64,000 nucleotides of DNA from Bacteroidaceae bacterium (lineage in GTDB: Bacteria > Bacteroidota > Bacteroidia > Bacteroidales > Bacteroidaceae): positions 1 to 64,000 of the forward strand of contig JAFWPH010000006.1 in assembly GCA_017509605.1 (NCBI GenBank), read 5' to 3'. Both the position numbers and the translations under genes were made by a program. Below are positions 24,071 through 31,287 of this stretch, piece by piece (position 1 is the stretch's first letter; the number at the start of each line of letters is the position of its first letter). Under the pieces are notes generated by a model. The model was not told the DNA's origin, ran no database searches, and saw nothing but the letters and a program-made list of their open reading frames with translations.

Positions 24071-25117
24071 TCAATTTTTGTCCTCTTGATTCTCCTCGGG
24101 CAGTGGATTGAGGGTGTAAAGTGCGGCCTCGAGTTTGCGCACCATGCCCCTCTTGTTCTTCTCGGGTGCATAGACAAATCCTTCAGCCACGACGATCATG
24201 CCCCGGATGGTGTCAACGATAGAGTGCGCCACAAACGGGCCTCCCATCATGTCGTTTTTCATATCCCATAGGCCTCGTGCCTCCTGCGCGTAATGTCCAC
24301 GAACGTTGATGTCCTTCAGTATCACGCTCGGCTTGTAAGTTTGCATATACATTCCAGGTTTCTCGCCAGGGATGTTCTCCCTCATGAACGAGTCCCGTAG
24401 TGCGATATACACACCTCTGTCAAACACATGCTTCGAGACATAGGGATAACTGTAGATCACGATGTTCTGCAATCCGGAAACGGCATCATTGGAAGCCCAG
24501 ATGAAATTGTCACCCTTCTTCATTTTGTTCAGTTCGATAGGGATGAAGAACTCGCATCCGAACATCTCCTTGACGGCCTTCTCGAACTTGACATTATGCT
24601 CATCTTGCAGGTAAGTGGCCTCACGGTTGATTTCCTCGTCGGTGAAGAAGTTGAGGAGGAAGTTGGTGTTCTCGGTGATGTAGGTGGAAACGGCAACGAC
24701 ATCCGGTCCTTGGATGGTGAGTATGGTCTGTGGAGAAGAGAAGACATCACGTTCGAGTTTGAACTTGGCCATGGTGTATTCTTTCGGATTGACGACAATT
24801 CGGATGATGTTCCGGAAGAGGTTGGTGATACGGTCGTAGTGTGCCGGTGTGATGTGTGACACTTTGAAATAGGCCTCGTCTCTGGGCAGTCCCTTCATAG
24901 GTGTCTCCAGCACGGCGAGTATAGACTTGCCCACATACCCGTCATAGACGGAATCCTCGGCCACGATCATAATTTCGTAGGGGTTGCCGCTTGAGATGGG
25001 TGTGAGTATGGACGTGATGTTCTTTCTGATTCGTCTGTCACGACTGCTGCATGAGAAAGATGACACGACGATCATGGTCATCAGCAGCAATATCAGTGTA
25101 GTGTTGAGTTTTTTCAT
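24071..25117 (-). CDS. DUF4837 family lipoprotein
   Basis: A 348-residue exported lipoprotein: signal peptide with a lipobox ending SSFSC (Cys near 23) and no membrane helix thereafter. Segments such as GNPYEIMIVAEDSVYDG, VLETPMKGLPRDEAYFKV and GLWDMKNDMMGGPFVAH match the Bacteroidota family DUF4837, whose function is unknown. It lies between rlmN (22-base gap) and pdxA, an arrangement I know from other Bacteroidales, suggesting only transcriptional linkage. Confidence 0.85.
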   Translation of the reverse strand: MKKLNTTLILLLMTMIVVSSFSCSSRDRRIRKNITSILTPISSGNPYEIMIVAEDSVYDGYVGKSILAVLETPMKGLPRDEAYFKVSHITPAHYDRITNLFRNIIRIVVNPKEYTMAKFKLERDVFSSPQTILTIQGPDVVAVSTYITENTNFLLNFFTDEEINREATYLQDEHNVKFEKAVKEMFGCEFFIPIELNKMKKGDNFIWASNDAVSGLQNIVIYSYPYVSKHVFDRGVYIALRDSFMRENIPGEKPGMYMQTYKPSVILKDINVRGHYAQEARGLWDMKNDMMGGPFVAHSIVDTIRGMIVVAEGFVYAPEKNKRGMVRKLEAALYTLNPLPEENQEDKN

Positions 25118-25139
25118 ACGTTCGATTCATTTAATGTGT

Positions 25140-26201
25140 TTATTCTATATGATTGACCGAAGCCTTTTTTCTTTCTTGTTCCGCTGTGTTGAGCATGCCG
25201 CAAGCCGCGAAGATGTCCTCTCCACGTGATGCCCGTATGGTGGCGAAAAGGCCGTGTCGGGTGAGATAGTCCCTGAAGACCACCATCTTGTCCATGTCCA
25301 CACCTTCGAGAGGCACGTCCGGAATCTGATGGAAGCGGATGAGGTTGATCCGGCAATCCAGTCCCTGTAGGAGTCGTACGAGTTCCTTGGCGAAGGTGAG
25401 GCTGTCATTGAGTCCTTTGAACAGGATGTACTCGAATGAAAGGCGTCGCTGGTGACTGAAATCGTAATTGCGAAGCACCTCCACAATCTGCTCAATGCCC
25501 ATTTGCTTCTCAGCGGGCATGAGCGAGAGTCGCTGTTCGGGTAATGGTGAGTGCAGGCTGATGGCCAGATGACACTCCGATTCCTCGAGGAAACGGGTAA
25601 GGTTCTTTTTAAGTCCCACGGTGGAAACTGTGATGCGGTGTGGGCTCCAAGCCAGTCCATATGGTGCGGTGATGATGTTGATGGCCCTCATCACCTCGTC
25701 AAGGTTGTCGAAAGGCTCTCCCTGTCCCATGAAGACGATGTTGGTGAGTTGTTCTGACTGGTCCACGGACAGCACCTGGTTGATGATGTCTCCAGCGGTC
25801 AGATTTCCCCCGAATCCTTGTTTGCCAGTCTGACAGAAAAGGCAGTTCATCTTGCATCCCACCTGGCTGCTGACACACAATGTGGCTCTGTCACGTTCGG
25901 GAATATAGACCGTTTCCACAAAACCGTCTTGTGATGTATGGAACAGGTATTTCACTGTGCCGTCGGTTGAAGTCACCGCAGTGACAGGCTCGCTGCGTCC
26001 GATAATGTAGTGCTGTTCAAGCAGTTCTCTGTTCTTCTTTGAGATGTTGGTCATCTGCTCGATTTCCGTGACCCGCTTGTCATAGAGCCATTGCGCCATT
26101 TGCTTAGCTGTGAAAGCGGGCATACCCCACTGACGTGCCACGTCGGTGAGTTGCTGCAAATCCATACCCAGCAAAGGAATCTTCTTTTCCATATCAGACA
26201 T
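25140..26201 (-). CDS. rlmN: Dual-specificity RNA methyltransferase RlmN
   Basis: A 353-residue radical-SAM enzyme that methylates C2 of A2503 in 23S rRNA and A37 in some tRNAs. The CxxxCxxC cluster motif lies in VGCKMNCLFCQTGKQGF near 115, followed by VFMGQGEPFDNLDEVMRAI, RITVSTVGL and the C-terminal catalytic Cys in AACGML. The N-terminal helical domain (QWLYDKRVTEIEQMTNISK) is complete. First gene of the transcript; a TAAATTTG -7 element sits 66 bases upstream. Confidence 0.95.
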   Translation of the reverse strand: MSDMEKKIPLLGMDLQQLTDVARQWGMPAFTAKQMAQWLYDKRVTEIEQMTNISKKNRELLEQHYIIGRSEPVTAVTSTDGTVKYLFHTSQDGFVETVYIPERDRATLCVSSQVGCKMNCLFCQTGKQGFGGNLTAGDIINQVLSVDQSEQLTNIVFMGQGEPFDNLDEVMRAINIITAPYGLAWSPHRITVSTVGLKKNLTRFLEESECHLAISLHSPLPEQRLSLMPAEKQMGIEQIVEVLRNYDFSHQRRLSFEYILFKGLNDSLTFAKELVRLLQGLDCRINLIRFHQIPDVPLEGVDMDKMVVFRDYLTRHGLFATIRASRGEDIFAACGMLNTAEQERKKASVNHIE

Positions 26202-26266
26202 CAGTGCTTAATTGTCTTGACAAGGCTAATGGCGGTTGAAATTGCCACATATCCCGTCATAAAATG

Positions 26267-26274
26267 CAAATTTA
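26267..26274 (-). promoter_or_regulatory. Probable -7 element of the rlmN promoter
   Basis: The minus strand reads TAAATTTGC, 66 bases before the rlmN start, in AT-rich sequence. The -33 box is unclear. Confidence 0.5.
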
Positions 26275-26543
26275 GTCATTTTCTGAAATATGAGGCGAAG
26301 ATAAGTCTTAAATAATGAAAATTTTTTATCATCTGGATTTCGGAATATCGGGATGACGTGATAACGGTTTTTGCTGGCGGATTGAAAAAGGGGGAGGGTT
26401 CACAAGCTACGGGCATATTTAAGCAAGCCTCCGCTTGCACGCTCAAAAGGAATGTGGGCTTTCAACTTTTGACATCAGCAAAGCAAGCAGTACGCCTACT
26501 TACCCCACAGTCAAGATGCTCATGCAGCCCTCCCCATACAAAA
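26275..26543. other. Gene-free spacer after the TonB receptor
   Basis: No coding sequence is supported. It contains a small hairpin (GCAAGC/GCTTGC at 26423-26438) that could end the TonB-receptor transcript, but no convincing U-run follows. The stretch 26380-26530 is more GC-rich than the flanks and has no recognisable repeat partner in the window. Confidence 0.4.
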
Positions 26544-28640
26544 TCAGAGATTGACGTTGATTTTGGCTCCCGCCATCACCCAGAAGCCCGGCTGCCGGAC
26601 ATTTCCGATGTCGTAGTAGCGGTAGGATGTGAGGTTGTTGGCCTCGACATACAGTTGGTAGTGGGGTACATCCCATGAGAGTTTGAGGTCGAGGAGCCCA
26701 TAGGGATGATAGGGCCTTGTGGCAGCCTCATAACTGTTGTTGCCTTCCTGGTCCACAGTTGGTGTGTATTGCACAAATGAGCCCATACGCTGTTGCCAAC
26801 GATAGGTGAGCAAGGCATTCAGATGCGAGATTATCCGTGAAGAGAGTGAAAGCACCAACTTATGCCGCAAGTAATCCATGGCATAACTGCTTGCGTAGAT
26901 TTCCACATCGTCCTTGCGTTTCTGGTGTATATACGTGTAACTGGCTGTCAGCTGGTTGAGCGGGAAGTCCGGGTTGACCCATTCTCTGAAATCGATGGAT
27001 CCGTTGAGGGAGAAGCCCATGTTGTCGGCCTTGAAGTTGGAGGCATGGAAGGTGGTGTAGTTGTTGGTGCTGTCGCTTGGCCACATCACCCAGTCGATCA
27101 TGTTTTTCTGTTTGCGGTAGAAAGTCCTCACCTCCCCTTTCAGTCCATGCTGATGGAATGTCGCTCCGATATTGAACTCATCCGTTTCCTCGGGTTTGAG
27201 TCCAGTGTTGCCTTCCTGTGTCGGGCTCTTGTAATAAAGGTCAGTGAAAGTGGGCATCCGCTGCGCTTTATTCCATGAAGCATAAAGGCGCAAAGAGTTG
27301 TTGGGCCTGTAACTGATATCGACACCTGGGTAGAGGCGGTATCGGTAGTCGAGCGCTGTGTTCATGTTGGCCATCAGTCCGACGCTGATGGTGAAATGCT
27401 CGAGCACCACATCATGTTCGAGGAAGTAGCAGATGTTGGTTCGGTTGTCGCGTTTCGTGTAGAAACGTCCGTCTCTTCCCAGCACACTCACATATTCCGG
27501 TTCAGCGAGCGGTCGTCCGAGGCTGGTGGAGAGGATGCCCTCGTTTCTCACCTCCGCACCGATTACAGATGTTCCTAGCTTCCATGTTGTCGAGGCATTG
27601 AGACTTGCTCCATAGACATCCGTGAGGTGGAAATTCTCCCCGGTTTGTGTGCCTCGAATCAGTTGGTAATGGTCGAGCGCACGGTTGAAATATAGTGTGG
27701 GGTGTAGGGAGACCTTTCCGTGGCTATGTGCGCTGACTGATGCCATGTAGCGTCGGTTGCTCTCATACTGGTTGGGGAAACGCCCCGAGTAGAAGGTATT
27801 GGCGCCATAGTTCATGCCACTCATGCCGAGTTGCCAATCCACATCGGTGCGGTTGGCAAGCACTCCACCTTGGTAGAAGGCATTGAACTTCTCGAAATCG
27901 CCATTGTCCACCCCTCCGTCAGAACGGGTGAACGCCCCACTGAGGCGGTTGTGCAAAGTCCCCGTATTGAGTGTTGCCGCAGCGTTGGTTCCAAAGGTGC
28001 CGAAACTTCCGCCTTTGGCTCCGAGAGAGAGTTGGTTGTCGTCGTTGTGCTTGGTGACGATGTTGATGGCTCCGCTGAAAGCGCTGGTGCCATAGACACG
28101 ACTTGCCGCCCCCTCGAGAATCTCGATGTGGTCGATGTCTTCAATAGAAACAGGGAAGTCGGCGGCGAGGTGCCCGGTGTGTGGCGATGAAATATTCACA
28201 CCGTTAAGAAGAATCACGATTTGGTCGTGCGTGCCGCCATTGATGCTGATGTCCGTTTGAATACCATAGCCACCGCGTTGCCGGACATCGACGCCGGCGG
28301 CCAGTTTGAGAATGTCGTTGACGCTGTTGACAGGCGCCTGTTGGATTTGTTCGCTCGTGATGAGCGTGACTGTTCGTGCTGCCTGGTTGAGCGCCAGCGG
28401 CACACGGCTTGCCGTGACCTCCACATCGTCGAGTTCCATCTGTCGTTCCTCCTTCTCCCCTTCCTGTCGTTCGACTTGAGCGAAGACAGAATTCGGATTG
28501 GCGAACAGCAGTGTTGAAGCCGTCAGCACGCCAATCTTGATCTCCTTGCGGAGGCTGACGAAGATGGCGTAGTTCTTGCGACAGAACCTTGTGAACGTCA
28601 CTGTTGGATTACCAAGCCTGATGTTTTGCTTGTTGTTCAT
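26544..28640 (-). CDS. TonB-dependent outer-membrane receptor (BtuB/FepA-like)
   Basis: A 698-residue receptor. An unusually long N-terminal export region (about 1-54, hydrophobic part near IGVLTASTLLFANP) precedes the TonB-box-like VEVTASRVP. The plug (about 75-190) has the typical DILKLAAGVDVRQRGG, ISINGGTHDQIVILLNGV and EILEGAASRVYGTSAFSGAI segments, and a 22-strand-type barrel ends with the aromatic C-terminus INVNL. There is no carboxypeptidase-like N-domain, so this is a classical receptor and not SusC. The substrate (vitamin, siderophore or other) cannot be inferred, and no cobalamin riboswitch is visible upstream. Confidence 0.88.
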   Translation of the reverse strand: MNNKQNIRLGNPTVTFTRFCRKNYAIFVSLRKEIKIGVLTASTLLFANPNSVFAQVERQEGEKEERQMELDDVEVTASRVPLALNQAARTVTLITSEQIQQAPVNSVNDILKLAAGVDVRQRGGYGIQTDISINGGTHDQIVILLNGVNISSPHTGHLAADFPVSIEDIDHIEILEGAASRVYGTSAFSGAINIVTKHNDDNQLSLGAKGGSFGTFGTNAAATLNTGTLHNRLSGAFTRSDGGVDNGDFEKFNAFYQGGVLANRTDVDWQLGMSGMNYGANTFYSGRFPNQYESNRRYMASVSAHSHGKVSLHPTLYFNRALDHYQLIRGTQTGENFHLTDVYGASLNASTTWKLGTSVIGAEVRNEGILSTSLGRPLAEPEYVSVLGRDGRFYTKRDNRTNICYFLEHDVVLEHFTISVGLMANMNTALDYRYRLYPGVDISYRPNNSLRLYASWNKAQRMPTFTDLYYKSPTQEGNTGLKPEETDEFNIGATFHQHGLKGEVRTFYRKQKNMIDWVMWPSDSTNNYTTFHASNFKADNMGFSLNGSIDFREWVNPDFPLNQLTASYTYIHQKRKDDVEIYASSYAMDYLRHKLVLSLSSRIISHLNALLTYRWQQRMGSFVQYTPTVDQEGNNSYEAATRPYHPYGLLDLKLSWDVPHYQLYVEANNLTSYRYYDIGNVRQPGFWVMAGAKINVNL

Positions 28641-28695
28641 TGTGATTTGTTTGTTAATAAAAAAAGAATTGCAGTTGTTTCAATGCAATGCAATG

Positions 28696-28703
28696 CAAAG
28701 TTA
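28696..28703 (-). promoter_or_regulatory. Probable -7 element of the TonB receptor promoter
   Basis: The minus strand reads TAACTTTGC, 56 bases before the receptor start, followed by three direct CATTG repeats in the leader. The -33 element is weak. Confidence 0.45.
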
Positions 28704-28895
28704 GCACATAAAAATGAAAAGATGAGGTTTCGTTCCTAAAAATATGCAAAACATACGCGGGGCGATGTCACAGACTATGGGCTTTTGGCCTTTCAAGACC
28801 GATGCTGTGATGGAAAAACAAAATTGCCGAAGTTACTGTGTCTCGGAAATGAGAAGAAAAACCTGTTTTCCTTTTCTATTTCTCTCGACTTTTCG

Positions 28896-28903
28896 TAACT
28901 TTG
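28896..28903 (+). promoter_or_regulatory. -7 element of the propeller/AraC regulator gene
   Basis: TAACTTTG matches the -7 consensus exactly, about 25 bases before ATG 28928. It overlaps a possible upstream TTG start at 28901, which therefore would not be in the transcript; this decides the start. Confidence 0.6.
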
Positions 28904-28927
28904 CCCCATGTTCCAACCGCACAGAGC

Positions 28928-30673
28928 ATGAAAAGACTATTATTCCTATTATTATTAGCCGTGCAGATTCACGCTCAGTCATCGGAGCCATCCCAATCGT
29001 CGCCCAAAGACACGTGTGAGATGGCGAAGATTGAGGCGGAGCGATTGCCAGACCTTCACATCCCCCGTGCCGGTCATCACACCTTTTTATTGGATGGTGA
29101 GATTACAGTTTTCGGAGGACACACCAGCGGTTATGTGCTCACTCCTACGGCAGAATACTTCAGTGACGGTGAATGGCACCAGATGCAGATGGTTTACTCC
29201 CACGACAATGGAATAGCAGTCACCTTGGATGCAGACAATGTGCTTTTGGCCGGAGGTCATGAGAAGAACTTGGGTATCGGTCAGAGTTACGAAGTGGAGA
29301 TGTACCACCCCGCCACCCATAGTTTCAAGGGATTCGGTTGTTTGGAACAGAAGCGTGTTATGGCAAAAGGAGCTTTGCTGGATAGTGGACGAGTTGTCAT
29401 CTCAGGCAATTGGTACGCAGATGATGACATTGAGATGTATGATGTCAAAAGCCGTCGTTTCAGTCATGTCAAAGACGTGTCCACAGACCGCAGTTTTGTC
29501 CATATTCTGCGTATCTCAGGTGACGATGCCATCATATTCAGCACAAACGACAAAAAGGGAAAGCCTCAAACCGACGTTATTGTCGATTGTCTGAAAGGAG
29601 AGTCCTTCAGCGCACCTATTCTCAATGAATGGGCGATTGGATCCTTTCCCCATCACTGTACAGACGGTTTTATCGGCGATGAGGCGAAAGGTCAATATGC
29701 ATATTTGATGGCAGGTGTCAACGATGAAGGTCGTTTGGGTATCATAGAGGTTCGCGACACCATTTTCTCCCTGCTGCCCACCAGCACACCGATACCGACA
29801 AAAGGCTTATCGGGAGAAATCATTACTTACCACCCAAGTGTCGTCGTTGACCGCAGAAGCTGTCGTGGTTATGTTTTTGGCACCTGCCAAGACCATCGGG
29901 TTTATATCCTTGCCATCGACTACCAGAAGCGTCCTTCCCCTCTCACCCTCTACTACACAGACCCACAGGATGAGATCTGCCACAAAAGTGGAAGTAATGC
30001 CATCTTGACCGCCGACGGCAATCTGTTTATCTGCGGCGGCATCGTCGATAGCAATTTCACTCCACTTGCCTCTGCTTGGCTGTTTCACTTGAGTACCGAC
30101 GAATCCCTTGTCCCAGCAAAAGGGAAGAACCTCTATTGGTGGAGTGCAGCGGCCTTGCTACTGACGATATTCATCGGATATGTGATATATCATAGGCGAA
30201 GCCGTAGCACGGCTGTCAGTCCAAATACGGAATCAGCCCCCATCACTGCCGCCGATATCACTGATAGCCGCATAACAACTGCTGACATCATAGACAACTC
30301 AAAACTTCCAACAACCCATGAAGTACGAGAAGAATCGCATAACAGCGACCTTCTCACCAGCATCTGCCAATTGATGGAAGAGCAAAAGCTCTATCTGAAC
30401 AGCGAATTGAAGTTGACAGACATCTCCGAACACCTTTGCGTCCACCGCAACCAAGTATCCGACTGCATCAACACACAGGCAGGTTGCACTTTCGCCCAAT
30501 TTGTCGCCAACTATCGCATTGAGCATGCCAAACGGTTGTTGAGCGAACATTCCAACAAAAAGCTATCTGCCGTATGGGCAGAGTCGGGTTTTGCTACAGA
30601 GCGTTCATTCCTGCGCACTTTCAAAAACGTCACAGGGATGACACCTTCAGAGTGGCGCAGTCAGCATACCTGA
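28928..30673 (+). CDS. Membrane-spanning AraC-type regulator with periplasmic beta-propeller
   Basis: A 581-residue one-component sensor. Signal peptide about 1-17 (MKRLLFLLLLAVQIHAQ); kelch/galactose-oxidase-like beta-propeller about 25-390, with repeats such as DNVLLAGGHEKN, GRVVISGNWYAD and GNLFICGGIVDSN; a transmembrane helix about 402-420 (WWSAAALLLTIFIGYVIY); a linker with repeated ITxADI motifs; and a C-terminal AraC/XylS double helix-turn-helix (about 485-580, LKLTDISEHLCVHRNQVSD and ERSFLRTFKNVTGMTPSEW). No kinase or receiver domain is present. The propeller presumably senses a periplasmic ligand, and the AraC part would control the secreted-protein genes that follow. The ligand is unknown. 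Confidence 0.82.
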   Translation: MKRLLFLLLLAVQIHAQSSEPSQSSPKDTCEMAKIEAERLPDLHIPRAGHHTFLLDGEITVFGGHTSGYVLTPTAEYFSDGEWHQMQMVYSHDNGIAVTLDADNVLLAGGHEKNLGIGQSYEVEMYHPATHSFKGFGCLEQKRVMAKGALLDSGRVVISGNWYADDDIEMYDVKSRRFSHVKDVSTDRSFVHILRISGDDAIIFSTNDKKGKPQTDVIVDCLKGESFSAPILNEWAIGSFPHHCTDGFIGDEAKGQYAYLMAGVNDEGRLGIIEVRDTIFSLLPTSTPIPTKGLSGEIITYHPSVVVDRRSCRGYVFGTCQDHRVYILAIDYQKRPSPLTLYYTDPQDEICHKSGSNAILTADGNLFICGGIVDSNFTPLASAWLFHLSTDESLVPAKGKNLYWWSAAALLLTIFIGYVIYHRRSRSTAVSPNTESAPITAADITDSRITTADIIDNSKLPTTHEVREESHNSDLLTSICQLMEEQKLYLNSELKLTDISEHLCVHRNQVSDCINTQAGCTFAQFVANYRIEHAKRLLSEHSNKKLSAVWAESGFATERSFLRTFKNVTGMTPSEWRSQHT

Positions 30674-30700
30674 GTACCCCATCGTCCTCTCTACCCCCCT

Positions 30701-30738
30701 AAAAACGACTGACATTTTGCAAACTGTCAGTCGTTTTT
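30701..30738 (+). terminator. Intrinsic terminator after the AraC regulator
   Basis: A perfect 14-bp stem (30701-30714 with 30725-30738) around a 10-base loop, ending in a run of five T. The A-run on the other arm makes it possibly bidirectional. Its 3' arm also contains one half of a TGTCAG direct repeat. Confidence 0.85.
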
Positions 30739-30780
30739 GTATATTGTCAGTTCACCTCACCCACTTTCATTATATATTTG
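30725..30780 (+). promoter_or_regulatory. Promoter and candidate operator of the two secreted-protein genes
   Basis: The -7 element TATATTTG (30773-30780) lies 30 bases before the next start. Upstream, TGTCAGT occurs twice in direct orientation, at 30725 and 30745, exactly 20 bases (two helical turns) apart, as expected for AraC-type dimer sites. The -33 box is poor, consistent with activator dependence. Operator assignment is inference. Confidence 0.45.
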
Positions 30781-30810
30781 TGATATCATTAATCATCAAA
30801 ACCAAGAATT

Positions 30811-31287
30811 ATGAAAAGAACCATCCTTCTGTTATTGATTCTCATCTATGCCGCCACAACGTGGGCTCAGTCAGACACACAGTGGCTTGTGGTTTGGCAG
30901 AAAAGTGGTGAGAAGACCTACATTGAGTTGACCGACGAACCAGTGACGACCTTCGAGGATATGCAGTTGGTCATCCGCACCAGCCGGACAACCGCCGCTT
31001 TTCCTTTAGAAGACGTGCTGCGCTACACCTTCGAGGGTGTGATGACCGCCATCAATGCCCCTAAACTCAAGACGGGTGAAATCGTCTTCCGGCAGCATGC
31101 CGCCGATATGACCTTTGATGGCCTTGCCGACGGCACTGAGGTCAGCCTCTACTCGATGGACGGCAAGTTGCTCCACACTCAGTCCGCCCGTTCGTCACTT
31201 CAGACTGTCGTCTCTTTAGCAGGTTACCCAAGCGGTACCTATATTGTGAAAGTTGGTCACGCAACCTATAAATTCATGAAACGATGA
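30811..31287 (+). CDS. Small secreted protein with C-terminal sorting-like domain
   Basis: A 158-residue exported protein: signal peptide 1-19 (ILLLLILIYAATTWAQ), a small N-terminal domain about 22-80 with FPLEDVLRYTFEG, and a C-terminal domain about 95-158 (VSLYSMDGKLLHTQSA, ending GTYIVKVGHATYKFMKR). The latter resembles type A sorting domains of type IX secretion cargo (G-x-Y-I-V-K-V then a basic end). The gene overlaps the next by four bases. I do not recognise the full family. It may be a surface partner of the 822-residue protein encoded next. Confidence 0.65.
   Translation: MKRTILLLLILIYAATTWAQSDTQWLVVWQKSGEKTYIELTDEPVTTFEDMQLVIRTSRTTAAFPLEDVLRYTFEGVMTAINAPKLKTGEIVFRQHAADMTFDGLADGTEVSLYSMDGKLLHTQSARSSLQTVVSLAGYPSGTYIVKVGHATYKFMKR

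Noticed and set aside
28641-28900. Possible cobalamin riboswitch upstream of the TonB-dependent receptor
   Set aside because: Searched by eye on the minus strand for a B12-box-like sequence and found none; only a -7 element is visible.
28901-28927. TTG start nine codons upstream for the propeller/AraC regulator
   Set aside because: The TTG is part of the -7 promoter element, so it would not be transcribed; ATG 28928 opens a normal signal peptide.
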